Source of the DNA: Rhizobium altiplani
Lineage (GTDB): Bacteria; Pseudomonadota; Alphaproteobacteria; Rhizobiales; Rhizobiaceae
Length of the DNA: 44,480 nt
Assembly: GCF_001542405.1 (NCBI RefSeq)
Contig: NZ_LNCD01000072.1
Location: 1 to 44,480 of the forward strand
Reading direction: 5' to 3'
In this document: in pieces, positions 1-8,185 of the stretch
Layout: each line of letters opens with the position of its first letter
Numbering within the stretch: the first letter of the stretch is position 1
The notes under the pieces: model-generated
The model's database searches: none
Told to the model about the DNA's origin: nothing
What the model saw: only the letters and a program-made list of their open reading frames with translations
Made by a program: the position numbers and the translations under genes

Positions 1-510
1 GGCGTCGCCGAACGGCGCACTCATACCTATGTCCGCAACGGCACGACCTCCCTGTTCGCCGCGCTCGACGTCGCGACTGGCGCCGTGATCGGTCATTGCT
101 ACAAGCGTCACCGAGCGACCGAATTCCTCGACTTTTTGAAGCGGATTGACGCCGAAATGCCCAATGGGCCGGACGTGCATCTGGTGATGGACAACTATGC
201 CACCCACAAGACACCAAGGGTCAAGGCCTGGCTCGCGCGCCGCCCACACTGGCACGTTCACTTCACGCCAACGTCGGCATCCTGGATCAATCAGGTCGAG
301 CGATGGTTCGCAGAGCTGACGCGAAAACAGTTGCAGCGCGGCGTACACCGTTCCACTGCAGAACTTGAAGCCGACATCGACGCTTTCATAGAAACCCACA
401 ACGACAATCCCACCCCATACAAGTGGGTCAAATCCGCCGACCAGATCCTCGCGTCGGTCAAACGCTTTTGCCAGAAGACAATGAACCGAACTTCAGATTC
501 AGGTGACTAG
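1..510 (+). CDS. IS630-family transposase, C-terminal part (left copy, cut by window edge)
   Basis: The frame is open from base 1 to a TAG at 508-510, so the N-terminus lies outside the window. It is the DDE catalytic half of an IS630/Tc1-type transposase: the first Asp lies in the ALDVATG motif near base 70, the second in VMDNYATHK near base 190, and the Glu in NQVERWF near base 297. The protein is identical to the one at 43971-44480 on the other strand. Similarity between the two copies stops at a CTAG at 507-510, which fits the TA/CTAG target preference of IS630 elements. The element therefore ends at or within these bases, directly against the 3' end of nifA. Confidence 0.93.
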   Translation, partial: GVAERRTHTYVRNGTTSLFAALDVATGAVIGHCYKRHRATEFLDFLKRIDAEMPNGPDVHLVMDNYATHKTPRVKAWLARRPHWHVHFTPTSASWINQVERWFAELTRKQLQRGVHRSTAELEADIDAFIETHNDNPTPYKWVKSADQILASVKRFCQKTMNRTSDSGD

Positions 511-2201
511 AATTTCTTCACATCGACGCGGTGCCGGCGGAGGGCGTAACCGACTTGCCGAGGTGTGATGCCAAGCAGGCGGGCCGCTTTTGCCTGCACC
601 CAGCCTGCTCTTTCCATAGCATCGATCAAGCGGTCTCGCTCGGTTAGACGAGGTGAGGTTGCCGGACAAGACGGGTCAGCGGGATCACAGATCTTCACGG
701 GAGCTGCGATTGGTCGCGGTTCGCGTCCAGCCTCTGCGCCAAGGACGTGAGCGCCTTCGGGCGATTGACCACCTTTAGCAAGCTCATCGACTGCTCTAAT
801 GGTGCTTGGATCTGCATCCCCCCTCCAGAGGCGCGCGGAAAAGCATTGGCCGTTTTGGCACGCAAAGTCACACGAGACAATCGTTGTCGAGCGGGCAAGG
901 GTGGCGGTCCTCCGGACGCAATTTTCGAGCTCCCGAACATTACCCGGAAAGTAGCATCGGGAGATTAGATCGATCGCTGAAGCCGCAAACTCCATGCTCC
1001 GACCGTTCTCCTCGTTGAACCGGTCGAGGAATACTTGCGCGAGGCGCGGTATGTCACCCGATCTTGCCCGAAGAGGCGGCAAAAGAATTGGAACGACGCT
1101 GATTCGGTAGTACAAGTCTGCCCTGAATTCTCCTCTGGCGACCGCCATCTCTAGATCTTTGTTCGTAGCGCAGATAAGACGGACATCAACCTTTAACGTC
1201 TTCATTCCGCCAAGGCGCTCTAGCTCACCCTCCTGTAAGACGCGCAGAAGTTTAGCTTGAAAGGCCGCCGAGATTTCTCCAATCTCGTCGAGTAGCAGGG
1301 TTCCTCCATTCGCCAGCTCAAACCGGCCCGCGCGCTGCCCAGTAGCTCCTGTGAATGCACCCTTCTCATGTCCGAAAAGCTCCGACTCTAAGAGTGTTTC
1401 CGGCAGCGCGGCGCAATTCAGCTTGACGAATGGCTTTTTTGCGCGTGGAGAAAGCGCATGGATCGCCTTCGCGAAGAATTCCTTTCCGGTCCCGCTTTCA
1501 CCGCGCAGAAGTACGGTGGTGTTCGTCATAGCTGCGGCCGAAGCGATATCGAGGACCTGCTTTAACGCTGGGCTGTCACCGACGATCCAGTCAACCTTGC
1601 TTCGCTGCTCCAATTGCGACTTTCGAACCGCCTCATCCGGCTTTGAGCCGACCGCGACGACCTGACGATCCGATCCCCTAAGCTCACGATCCGACTTAAT
1701 TGCCTTACCGAGGAGAGTTGCCACCATTGTCAGAAAACGCACGTCATCGTCAAAGCAACCTGCGCCTGAATCATGAAGGTAGCGATCGATCCAAAGTGCT
1801 CCTAGCGTTTCCTGCTCAGCTTGCAATGGCAAGCCGATGAACGTCACTGCCGCCGTCTCTCCACGCGGAGCCTTAGAAGGTTCATGTAGAAATAGCGCTG
1901 ACGTTCCAATGTCTTTTACGATAAGGGGCCGAGCGCTCTTGACGATATGCTCAAGTAGACCTTCCGGAAGGCCGCGATCGGCGGCATTGTTCGAAGTTTC
2001 GATCATCACCGAGAGGGCAGGGTCTTCTTTTCCAGCACTTACTGTGATTGCCCCGCGGCGCAACGGTAGAAGAGATGGAAGCACCTTAGCGACACTGGCC
2101 AATCTTCTATCCAGACGCATAGGGGCAGCGAGTAGCCTCGATACTTCGTGGAGCTCGCTGCCCTTCGTCGCTTCTGGCGTTTCGCTCGAAAATCTTCGCA
2201 A
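507..2201 (-). CDS. nifA: NifA, sigma-54-dependent activator of nitrogen fixation genes
   Basis: NifA (564 aa) is an enhancer-binding protein that activates sigma-54 promoters of nif and fix genes under low oxygen. A GAF-type N-terminal domain spans roughly residues 20-165. The AAA+ domain has Walker A GESGTGKE at 234-241, the sigma-54 contact loop GAFTGA at 281-286 and Walker B LLLDEIGE at 302-309. A Fis-type helix-turn-helix ends the protein. Cysteines at 416, 428, 448 and 453 form the C-X11-C-X19-C-X4-C pattern typical of oxygen-sensitive rhizobial NifA. The reading frame offers only a TTG start (2199-2201) before an upstream stop, so the start is less certain than the rest. The stop codon is TAG at 509-507, inside the CTAG where the IS630 copy joins. 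No -24/-12 promoter is seen upstream. Confidence 0.96.
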   Translation of the reverse strand: MRRFSSETPEATKGSELHEVSRLLAAPMRLDRRLASVAKVLPSLLPLRRGAITVSAGKEDPALSVMIETSNNAADRGLPEGLLEHIVKSARPLIVKDIGTSALFLHEPSKAPRGETAAVTFIGLPLQAEQETLGALWIDRYLHDSGAGCFDDDVRFLTMVATLLGKAIKSDRELRGSDRQVVAVGSKPDEAVRKSQLEQRSKVDWIVGDSPALKQVLDIASAAAMTNTTVLLRGESGTGKEFFAKAIHALSPRAKKPFVKLNCAALPETLLESELFGHEKGAFTGATGQRAGRFELANGGTLLLDEIGEISAAFQAKLLRVLQEGELERLGGMKTLKVDVRLICATNKDLEMAVARGEFRADLYYRISVVPILLPPLRARSGDIPRLAQVFLDRFNEENGRSMEFAASAIDLISRCYFPGNVRELENCVRRTATLARSTTIVSCDFACQNGQCFSARLWRGDADPSTIRAVDELAKGGQSPEGAHVLGAEAGREPRPIAAPVKICDPADPSCPATSPRLTERDRLIDAMERAGWVQAKAARLLGITPRQVGYALRRHRVDVKKF

Positions 2202-2305
2202 AGGACCAACTTCATCAATGCGAGCACGAGACGCGGTCGCTCTTACTCCTCAGGTTGATTGCTGCATTAAATACAACCAATGTATGTGTATATAAGCAGC
2301 GTTAT

Positions 2306-2333
2306 GTAATTTAGTGGCCATTCCTTAAATTAC
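2306..2333. promoter_or_regulatory. Perfect 8-bp dyad upstream of nifA
   Basis: GTAATTTA at 2306-2313 and TAAATTAC at 2326-2333 are exact reverse complements separated by 12 bases, about 105-130 bases upstream of the nifA start. The spacing and AT-rich arms look like a dimeric regulator site. It matches no consensus I can name: it is not a FixK box or a TGT-N10-ACA NifA site, and it is only loosely like a FixJ site. Confidence 0.35.
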
Positions 2334-2368
2334 AAGCTTCTTTGACAAATAGGACTCAACGAGCGGAT

Positions 2369-2440
2369 GTGGCAGACTCGCGTCATCTAATTTCTATCCA
2401 AACTCGGACAGCACCCCAAAACGCCTCACAAAGACTTAGA
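2369..2440 (+). pseudogene. Possible degenerate nifH 5' scrap
   Basis: Starting at GTG 2369, fifteen of the first seventeen bases match the start of the nifH fragment at 25015 (encoding ADSRQ). Weaker similarity continues for some tens of bases before fading. There is no intact frame. It lies in the roughly 300-base space between nifA and nifW, in which I see no complete gene. The match is short and could be chance; a pairwise alignment with rhizobial nifH would settle it. Confidence 0.3.
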
Positions 2441-2505
2441 TGGGATTTGAACGCCAGTGGGATATGGCGGGACCCTTGTAGGCGTTCCGACAATAGGATG
2501 TTCCG

Positions 2506-2910
2506 CTACGACCTCGGTGCCTCGCCGAAGCGCTTGAGGACGCTCTCGAAGGGCACAAACGTGGAATTGCGGCCAATTTTGTGTTCAGTAGCAGAAAGAG
2601 GGTCATGATCCTGCAAGACTTTAAAAACGCGGTGGTGCAGCGGCGCCGAAGTCACGAAGTCTTCGTAGGCTCGTTTGAGAGTGGCGCGCGCGCGCGCGGC
2701 GACAAGTTCTTGAGGAGCATCTTCGAGATCCTCGTCTGCAAGATACTGGCCCATGCGCTTCATGATATGCAGACGGGACGTCTCAAGCACCCTGCGCTCA
2801 TATGCGACACCGAGTGTTTCGAAGAAATCTTCCGCTGCCGAAAGATTTCTCAGCTGCGAAAGGACTTCCACAACGCTTATGGGCCTGCTGTTATCGGGAT
2901 TAGTTTTCAT
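2506..2910 (-). CDS. nifW: NifW, nitrogenase stabilising/protective protein
   Basis: A 134-aa protein of the NifW family, which helps maturation and oxygen protection of the MoFe protein. Family signs are the segment from FFETLGVAYE through RLHIMKRM in the first half and the C-terminal HKIGRNSTFVPFESVLKRF. Length is close to the family's usual 100-135 aa. The ATG at 2908-2910 follows GGAGAA at good spacing. In Rhizobium etli nifW closes an iscN-nifU-nifS-nifW group; here the IscA gene and nifW remain, with only a nifS scrap between. It probably depends on the sigma-54 promoter at 3659-3674. Confidence 0.9.
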   Translation of the reverse strand: MKTNPDNSRPISVVEVLSQLRNLSAAEDFFETLGVAYERRVLETSRLHIMKRMGQYLADEDLEDAPQELVAARARATLKRAYEDFVTSAPLHHRVFKVLQDHDPLSATEHKIGRNSTFVPFESVLKRFGEAPRS

Positions 2911-3013
2911 TGCTTTCTCCGATTGTATTCTTCTGCCGGCGAAAATTCTTCTCGCTCGTGGGATTGCTGGAGCCTACCCTCACCATCTAGAGGCTGAATT
3001 TATTCTCAAGGTG

Positions 3014-3150
3014 TCAAGCAATGGACCGGAGACGCGCCACAATCTCTGGTAAAACGCCGACCACGTGGTCGATATCCTCATCAGAGTTGTCCCGCGGAAG
3101 GGAGAAGCGGATGGCCCCACTTGCGGAGGCTTCTTTAACGCCCCGGCTGA
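3014..3150 (-). pseudogene. nifS: nifS 3' remnant (cysteine desulfurase C-terminus)
   Basis: About 42 codons ending at 3014 read like the last part of NifS: GAIRFSLPRDNSDEDID followed by an LPEIVARLRS-type tail. The PLP-binding and active-site cysteine regions of a normal ~390-aa NifS are missing. The same frame stays open upstream to 3448, but that stretch runs through the antisense of the IscA gene and does not resemble NifS. With no nifU between the IscA gene and this piece, the simplest reading is an internal deletion that removed nifU and most of nifS. Confidence 0.75.
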
Positions 3151-3306
3151 AAGAACGTGACTTGGTCGAACTGATTCTGATCTCCAGGCGGCGCCCGACA
3201 GCCTGCTGTGTCCAGGCAGTCGCTTCCACCCTATCTGGTCGGGCCCTAGGAGACCGCGATGACCCTGGCACGCCCGGCGACAGTGCAGATTCAGATACCG
3301 TGGTCG

Positions 3307-3627
3307 CTAGGCAAATGACTTGCCACAGTCGCAGGGGGCCGTGGCGTTCGGGTTGTGGAATACGAAACCGGAATCTTCCAAGGTGGTTACGAAGTCGACT
3401 CTTAGGCCATTGACAAATGCTTGCGAGCCTTTGTCGATAAACAAACACAAACCTCCTGTCTCCACAACGGCGTCGCCCGGCGCTCGGCTGGTCTCTACCG
3501 CCATCACATACTTGAATCCCGCGCAGCCCCCTTCCTCAATTTTGATGCGCAGGCCTTTAGCAGGCTCCACATTCTGTTCAATGGCGGCTTTCATTGCCGC
3601 AATAGCGCTATCAGTGAGAGTGATCAT
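3307..3627 (-). CDS. iscN: IscA/HesB-type iron-sulfur cluster assembly protein (IscN-like)
   Basis: A 106-aa A-type Fe-S carrier. The protein begins MITLTDSAIAAM and carries the three family cysteines: one in EEGGCAGFKY and two in the C-terminal CDCGKSF. I chose the ATG at 3625-3627 because AAGGAAGG lies just upstream and the family starts there; an open frame runs further 5' but has no family similarity. In rhizobia the equivalent gene (iscN) heads the nifU-nifS group and supplies Fe-S clusters for nitrogenase. It is preceded by a -24/-12 promoter at 3659-3674. The downstream partners nifU and nifS are deleted, so its cluster source must be elsewhere. Confidence 0.88.
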   Translation of the reverse strand: MITLTDSAIAAMKAAIEQNVEPAKGLRIKIEEGGCAGFKYVMAVETSRAPGDAVVETGGLCLFIDKGSQAFVNGLRVDFVTTLEDSGFVFHNPNATAPCDCGKSFA

Positions 3628-3658
3628 GGGTCCTTCCTTTCTTCGTCTTTGTGTTTGC

Positions 3659-3674
3659 TGCATTTGTCGTGCCA
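3659..3674 (-). promoter_or_regulatory. Sigma-54 (-24/-12) promoter for the iscN-nifW group
   Basis: On the minus strand the sequence is TGGCACGACAAATGCA, one mismatch from the consensus TGGCACG-N4-TTGCA. It lies about 32 bases upstream of the IscA start codon, a usual distance. I found no exact TGT-N10-ACA NifA site in the 120 bases upstream; the nearest pair has 13 bases between half-sites. Confidence 0.75.
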
Positions 3675-3820
3675 ACCTTGCTCGCCGGCTCCCCGTTGAG
3701 AAATAGGCGCGAAACTGGAGCGGCGGTCGCAAGGGAAGCGGGTGAGGGGATATTGCGTCTTGTGTATTTCAAGGCTGTTGCCGGAGCGTCGACAAAAAGT
3801 TTGGCGATCGCGGAACGGAA

Positions 3821-3836
3821 TGGCACGGTTTTTGAT
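3821..3836 (+). promoter_or_regulatory. Sigma-54 (-24/-12) promoter for nifQ
   Basis: TGGCACGGTTTTTGAT matches TGGCACG-N4-TTGCW except for A in place of the C of the -12 element. It sits 55 bases ahead of the nifQ start and points toward it. TGT and ACA half-sites occur at 3776 and 3794 but are 13 bases apart, so they do not make a standard NifA site. Confidence 0.65.
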
Positions 3837-3890
3837 GCCTCCCGATAGCCGGCTATTTGTGGTCGACTTACCCTGAGGAGTATCATTTCT

Positions 3891-4547
3891 ATGTCGGATG
3901 GCAGCGAGAATACGGTGGTGACCGCCCGATTTCGAAACAGGGGTGTTCGGACGATCACAGAGCGCAGTTCTCGCAGAAAATTCCGCCTCGCGGACACGTG
4001 GGGTTGGCCGAGAATGGACGTGGAGATGGACTTTGACGATTATGTACTCGCTAGGATCTTCTCGAGAGCACTCGAGGAAGTCGAAGCGGGAGAGGCTTCC
4101 GTGACAGAAGCGACGGGTCTTTCCCGAGAGGAAGTCAAAAACATCGTATACTGCTGCTTTCCTCTAAAGCTGATCGGCTCCCTCGCGATCGACCAAATAA
4201 AGGACTCGGAGCCCGGCGTAGAGGAGGGACTACTTCGCGACATTCTTCTGGCTCATGCCTGCCCCGATAGCCAAGCGAGCGTGCGCTTCGCCAAAATAGT
4301 CGCTAGACGCTGTATGAGAGACGGTCATCTTTGGCAAGAGCTTGGACTCGCCGAGCGGGGCGAACTCCATCGATTGATGGCTACGCATTTCCCCCGCCTT
4401 GCTGCTGGCAATAAAGATAACATGAGGTGGAAAAAGTACCTCTACCGAACCCTTTGCGAGTCAGAGGGTTTTGCTTTGTGCAAGTCCCCAAGCTGCAGCG
4501 ACTGCGCGGACCGTGAAGCATGCTTTGAGCCTGATGATCCCAGCTGA
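3891..4547 (+). CDS. nifQ: NifQ, molybdenum donor for FeMo-cofactor synthesis
   Basis: A 218-aa NifQ protein. The diagnostic C-terminal cysteine motif C-X4-C-X2-C-X5-C is present (CKSPSCSDCADREAC), which in studied NifQ binds a Mo-Fe-S cluster and delivers molybdenum to NifEN/NifH. The ATG at 3891 follows GAGGAG ten bases upstream. The first 40 residues are variable and the conserved part begins near DFDDYVLARIFSRAL. The gene is divergent from the IscA gene and convergent with rpoN, with 19 bases between stop codons. Expression probably comes from the -24/-12 promoter at 3821. Confidence 0.92.
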   Translation: MSDGSENTVVTARFRNRGVRTITERSSRRKFRLADTWGWPRMDVEMDFDDYVLARIFSRALEEVEAGEASVTEATGLSREEVKNIVYCCFPLKLIGSLAIDQIKDSEPGVEEGLLRDILLAHACPDSQASVRFAKIVARRCMRDGHLWQELGLAERGELHRLMATHFPRLAAGNKDNMRWKKYLYRTLCESEGFALCKSPSCSDCADREACFEPDDPS

Positions 4548-4566
4548 TCCTCCCGCATAGGCCTGA

Positions 4567-5997
4567 TCACACGGTGGATCGCGTTTTGAACTCCCGGAGT
4601 CGGCGAAAGGAAGAGGGTATATTCATCGTCTCTCGGTATTTCGCGACCGTCCGCCGTGCGATATCGATTCCGACGCGTCTTAATTCGGCTACCATTTCGT
4701 CGTCGGAAAGAACGCTATTCTCATCCTCTGCCGCGATCATCGCCTTGATCCGGTGGCGAATGGCCTCCGCAGAATGAGCCTCGCCTCCTTCTGAGGACGC
4801 GATCGACGATGTGAAGAAATATTTCAGCTCGAACACACCGCGTGGCGTGAGCATGTACTTATTCGCAGTCACACGGCTAACAGTCGACTCGTGCATCTCA
4901 ATAGCTTCAGCGACCGTTCTAAGGTTTAGCGGGCGAAGGTGAGCAACGCCATGCTCCAAGAAGGCACCCTGCTGGCGCACGATTTCGCTCGCCACCTTGA
5001 GGATGGTTTTTGCACGCTGATCTAGACTGCGAACAAGCCAGTTCGCACTTTGAAAACACTCGCTGAGGAACGCTTGCTCACTTGAATTGTGTCGAGATCG
5101 CGAGACTTCCGCAAAATAACTCTGGTTCAGCAGCACCCTCGGTAAAAGCTCAGGCGTGAGCTCGATCTGCCATCCGCCGGCAGGGGATGGCAGTACTCGG
5201 ACATCAGCGATGATTGCCTCAGGTGCGCCCGAGTGGTACCGGTTGCCGGGTTTGGGATCAAGGGACCTTATCTCTTGCAGCATCTCCAGGAGATCTTCCT
5301 CATCGACGTCGCAACGATGCTTCAAGGCACGAAAGTTTCGCTGCGCAAGCAGCGGCAGGTTTGCAACCAACGCTTCCATGGCAGGATCTAACCTGTCTCG
5401 CTGACGCAATTGTATCTCAAGGCATTCTCTGAGATCTCTCGCGAAAATGCCGATTGGGTCAAAGCCTTGCAAAATTCTGAGTATTCGCTCTAGCTCGCTC
5501 TCCGGAAAGTTGGTCACCGCAGCGATCTCGCGAAGGTCGGCATGAAGATAGCCCGTATCATCCAGATGATCTGCAAGTGCACGCGCGATCAGTCTTTCAT
5601 CGCACCTAAACGGGGTAAGGGCGATCTGGCGGTCTACGTTTTCGTGAAGAGTTTCGGGCGCGGCAGCATACTCCTCAAAGCTCGGCATTGAATTGCCCGC
5701 CGATGCGTCGGGGCTGCTACGGGTGGATTTCCATTCGCTTTGGGACGTCGATCCGTCGGAACTCGCCGACATAGCACCTTGGCTCTCAAGAGAGCCAGGC
5801 TCCGCGCTGCCCTGCGGCAGGCGACACGACCCACTGTCGGGCGCAAGTTCCAAGAAAGGATTTTTCTCCAGTTCCTGTTCGATGAACTGGCGTAACTCAC
5901 CATGGGCAAACTGTAGGAGACGGATCGACTGTATGAGCTGGGGCGTGAAAACCAGCGATTGGGACTGCCGCTGTGTGAGGCTTGCTGAATACTGCAT
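4567..5997 (-). CDS. rpoN2: RNA polymerase sigma-54 factor (RpoN2)
   Basis: A 476-aa sigma-54. Region I is glutamine- and leucine-rich (SLTQRQSQSLVFTPQLIQSI) and interacts with activators. An acidic, low-complexity region II follows (about residues 55-100), then the core-binding domain. The C-terminus carries the helix-turn-helix and the RpoN box ARRTVAKYRE that reads the -24 element. Many rhizobia carry a second, symbiotic copy next to prxS, and the arrangement here (prxS then rpoN, 49 bases apart, same strand) matches the prxS-rpoN2 operon of Rhizobium etli. It supplies the sigma factor for every -24/-12 promoter noted in this window. Confidence 0.95.
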   Translation of the reverse strand: MQYSASLTQRQSQSLVFTPQLIQSIRLLQFAHGELRQFIEQELEKNPFLELAPDSGSCRLPQGSAEPGSLESQGAMSASSDGSTSQSEWKSTRSSPDASAGNSMPSFEEYAAAPETLHENVDRQIALTPFRCDERLIARALADHLDDTGYLHADLREIAAVTNFPESELERILRILQGFDPIGIFARDLRECLEIQLRQRDRLDPAMEALVANLPLLAQRNFRALKHRCDVDEEDLLEMLQEIRSLDPKPGNRYHSGAPEAIIADVRVLPSPAGGWQIELTPELLPRVLLNQSYFAEVSRSRHNSSEQAFLSECFQSANWLVRSLDQRAKTILKVASEIVRQQGAFLEHGVAHLRPLNLRTVAEAIEMHESTVSRVTANKYMLTPRGVFELKYFFTSSIASSEGGEAHSAEAIRHRIKAMIAAEDENSVLSDDEMVAELRRVGIDIARRTVAKYRETMNIPSSFRRLREFKTRSTV

Positions 5998-6046
5998 CCT
6001 AAGAGTGACTCCTGATTGACTTAGGGCAGGTAGACTATTTCCTACA

Positions 6047-6610
6047 TTAAGCTTCGGCGGCCCGCTTCAACCGCTCGAAGATATTTTGCGGCGAGGAAGC
6101 CCCATATGGATCTTCTTCGCAGTTGTCGGAACACCCTTCTTCCTCGAACAATTGCTCGATAGTGCCGTCATCGATCACTGCCGCATAGCGCCAAGAGCGC
6201 ATGCCAAATCCTATGTTATCCTTTGCCACCAGCATGCCCATCTTGCGGGTGAATTCGCCAGAGCCATCTGGGATAAGCTTCACTTTCTCCAAACCCAACG
6301 ACTTACCCCAAGCATTCATCACGAAGGCATCGTTGACGGCTAAACAGTAGATCTCGTCGATGCCTATCTCCCGAAATCGGTCATAGAATTTCTCGAAATC
6401 CGGGACTTGAAACGTTGAACATGTTGGCGTGAACGCGCCGGGAAGGGCGAAAAGTAATACCCGCTTATGGTCGAAGAAATCCGAAGATGACTTTTTCTCC
6501 CATCGGTAGGGATTTGAGCCGTCCATAGCTTCATCGCGTACACGAGTGTGGAATACGACGGACGGTACTTTCATTCTAGCGGCCACGCTGCATCCTCGTC
6601 GGTCTGTCAT
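6047..6610 (-). CDS. prxS: Peroxiredoxin PrxS (atypical 2-Cys/Prx5 type)
   Basis: A 187-aa peroxiredoxin that reduces H2O2 and organic peroxides, protecting bacteroids. The peroxidatic cysteine is in PGAFTPTCSTFQ (residue 64). Two further cysteines sit close together near the C-terminus (EEGCSDNCEEDPYG) and could be the resolving residues. The family usually starts near the second methionine (MKVPSVVFH, base 6574), so the first dozen residues may not be translated; the ATG at 6610 lies about 12 bases from the predicted transcription start. It leads the operon with rpoN2 under a sigma-54 promoter (6633-6648) and a NifA site (6729-6744), so RpoN2 made in symbiosis feeds back on its own synthesis. 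Confidence 0.9.
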   Translation of the reverse strand: MTDRRGCSVAARMKVPSVVFHTRVRDEAMDGSNPYRWEKKSSSDFFDHKRVLLFALPGAFTPTCSTFQVPDFEKFYDRFREIGIDEIYCLAVNDAFVMNAWGKSLGLEKVKLIPDGSGEFTRKMGMLVAKDNIGFGMRSWRYAAVIDDGTIEQLFEEEGCSDNCEEDPYGASSPQNIFERLKRAAEA

Positions 6611-6632
6611 TCGGCGTTGCTAATCATAGCAA

Positions 6633-6648
6633 AGCAAACACTATGCCA
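6633..6648 (-). promoter_or_regulatory. Sigma-54 (-24/-12) promoter of prxS-rpoN2
   Basis: On the minus strand TGGCATAGTGTTTGCT: the -24 GG and -12 GC dinucleotides are at the right spacing and the TTGCT element is exact. It is 23 bases upstream of the first prxS ATG. NifA/RpoN control of prxS-rpoN2 is established in Rhizobium etli. Confidence 0.82.
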
Positions 6649-6728
6649 ACTGGCGGCGATTGCAGACAAGCGCTGGTATCTTGGTGCGACGGTGATTGCC
6701 GCCAAGTGAACGATTTCGGCCATCGGTC

Positions 6729-6744
6729 TGTCGGGAACCCAACA
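6729..6744. promoter_or_regulatory. NifA upstream activator sequence for prxS-rpoN2
   Basis: TGTCGGGAACCCAACA is an exact TGT-N10-ACA match. It lies about 85 bases upstream of the -24/-12 element, the normal position for a NifA enhancer. Confidence 0.78.
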
Positions 6745-6806
6745 GTTTTTGGACAAATGAGCCAGCCTGGCGCGTGGGCGCGATTGCAGCAGTGTCGTGC
6801 ACGCGC

Positions 6807-7601
6807 TCATTGGCTCTGTAGACAAAGATAGATGTATTCACTCAGGAGGAGGATCGACGAAATGTGGAGGCAGGATCCGGGTTTTCGTATGGCGGGATCC
6901 GACGCAATGGTAATGATCTCATTGGCGGTTTTTGCGACAAGACACGCCTCGTCGGCTGTTATCGCAATGGAGTGCGCGCCGGCAGTGCTCGCCGATGAAA
7001 GGAATTGCCATAATTCTTTCGTTGCCTCTGGCCAGAGTAGTCCGACGGCGACGCAAGACTTATTGAGCGTTCGAGCAAGTTCAGGTGAGCTCGCGCAGAC
7101 AATGGGGAGACCGGTCCAGGCAAGGCGGGACGCGAGGATGTCAGCGCAGACGGAAGACGCGCCGGCTCCGAGCACGACGATCCTCTTCGCAGATCGCAAG
7201 CGACCGGCCAGCTTGATGACCTGTTGCTCATCGATCAAGCGAGCAGAGGCGGCGACAGCGCTTTGCAGCGTCTCGCTCAGAAGAGCGAGCTCCTTAGGGA
7301 TATACAGGTTCTCTGTCGAGCACTCACCGCGTGAACCGATAAACTTCGCTTTTTCTAGTTCTCCATTAAGAGCGATTTTGAACTCGCGGAAGCCGGAGTA
7401 TCCCAATCTGCGGCAAAATCGCACTATCGACGCAGACCCGCTGTCTACATGGTGAGCGAAATCGTCGATGGATGAATTTATGACGAATTCTGGATCCTCA
7501 ATTATTGATGCGGCCACACGTGCGAGCGCCGGAGGATATGCGCTAATAGCTGCGCGAATCCTATCGAGCAGAAGAGGATCGAGATGCACTGTGCCTCTCA
7601 T
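6807..7601 (-). CDS. RpiR/MurR-type regulator with SIS domain
   Basis: A 264-aa protein with an N-terminal RpiR-type helix-turn-helix (about residues 1-80, including SGSASIVRFCRRLGYSGFREFK) and a C-terminal SIS sugar-phosphate-binding domain (about 110-255, with RIVVLGAGASSVCA as the phosphate loop). Such proteins sense phosphosugars and usually control the operon they sit in. It is the last gene of a five-gene run; its start overlaps the stop of the nucleotidyltransferase-fold gene by four bases. It ends about 60 bases before the NifA site of prxS. The effector is unknown, but a phosphorylated metabolite made by the upstream kinases is a reasonable guess. Confidence 0.85.
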   Translation of the reverse strand: MRGTVHLDPLLLDRIRAAISAYPPALARVAASIIEDPEFVINSSIDDFAHHVDSGSASIVRFCRRLGYSGFREFKIALNGELEKAKFIGSRGECSTENLYIPKELALLSETLQSAVAASARLIDEQQVIKLAGRLRSAKRIVVLGAGASSVCADILASRLAWTGLPIVCASSPELARTLNKSCVAVGLLWPEATKELWQFLSSASTAGAHSIAITADEACLVAKTANEIITIASDPAIRKPGSCLHISSILLLSEYIYLCLQSQ

Positions 7602-8185
7602 GTTCGATCCGGCAGTAGTTTCACGTTGGCGTCGGCTGACGGTTCTTCACGTGCAGGCCGAGAAATGCTAGTTTCGGAGGGTTCCTGCTCGCGCTCAACC
7701 GGCTTACTACCAAGAATGCCTAGTGACATGAATTCTGGGATCTTCTTCCGACGGAGGGGAAAGAGCGCTCGAAGGTCTTCCCCATGCTTGCTTAGAGGGT
7801 CTTCCTTGAACCTTGCCACTTTATAGGCAAGGACCTCCGCCAACGTTAGGCGCATGCCAAGCTCCCTATCGGCAACGAGTTGTGGAGTTTCTCCGCATCC
7901 GATGACCCAATTTAATACAACCGCGGTTCCAAGCTTCTTGAATTTTACCTCTAGCTCATTTTCAAGCTGACGGAAGCTCGACACTTTAAAGCCTGCTCGG
8001 ATTAGCGACCTAAGATCTCTGTCGAACGCGTCCGACAGAGCATTGCCGCTCGCGTGATGAATATCGATGTCGTTCGGGACACGATCGAGGAAATCTGCGA
8101 GGATCATGCTTCCAGCAATCCAGCTATCACTGGAACGGTTGCCTGAAATTGCCAACATGGCCAATCTTGTCGTAGCGTTCATCAT
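7598..8185 (-). CDS. Nucleotidyltransferase-fold protein, unknown substrate
   Basis: A 195-aa protein. A GS-X10-DID motif near residue 25 (GSMILADFLDRVPNDIDI) resembles the metal-binding active site of the minimal-nucleotidyltransferase/AbiEii superfamily. A later helical stretch (LTLAEVLAYKVARFKEDP) and a Lys/Arg-rich segment also fit that fold. The last 40 residues are polar and probably disordered. The start overlaps the methyltransferase stop (ATGA-type) and the stop overlaps the RpiR start, so it is translated as part of the operon. It is not part of a recognisable toxin pair here. The substrate cannot be read from sequence. Confidence 0.6.
   Translation of the reverse strand: MMNATTRLAMLAISGNRSSDSWIAGSMILADFLDRVPNDIDIHHASGNALSDAFDRDLRSLIRAGFKVSSFRQLENELEVKFKKLGTAVVLNWVIGCGETPQLVADRELGMRLTLAEVLAYKVARFKEDPLSKHGEDLRALFPLRRKKIPEFMSLGILGSKPVEREQEPSETSISRPAREEPSADANVKLLPDRT

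Noticed and set aside
3014..3448. A 144-codon frame read as one gene
   Set aside because: Only the last 42 codons resemble NifS; the upstream part runs through the IscA gene in another frame.
3776..3794. TGT and ACA half-sites near nifQ and iscN as a NifA site
   Set aside because: The spacing is 13 rather than 10 bases.
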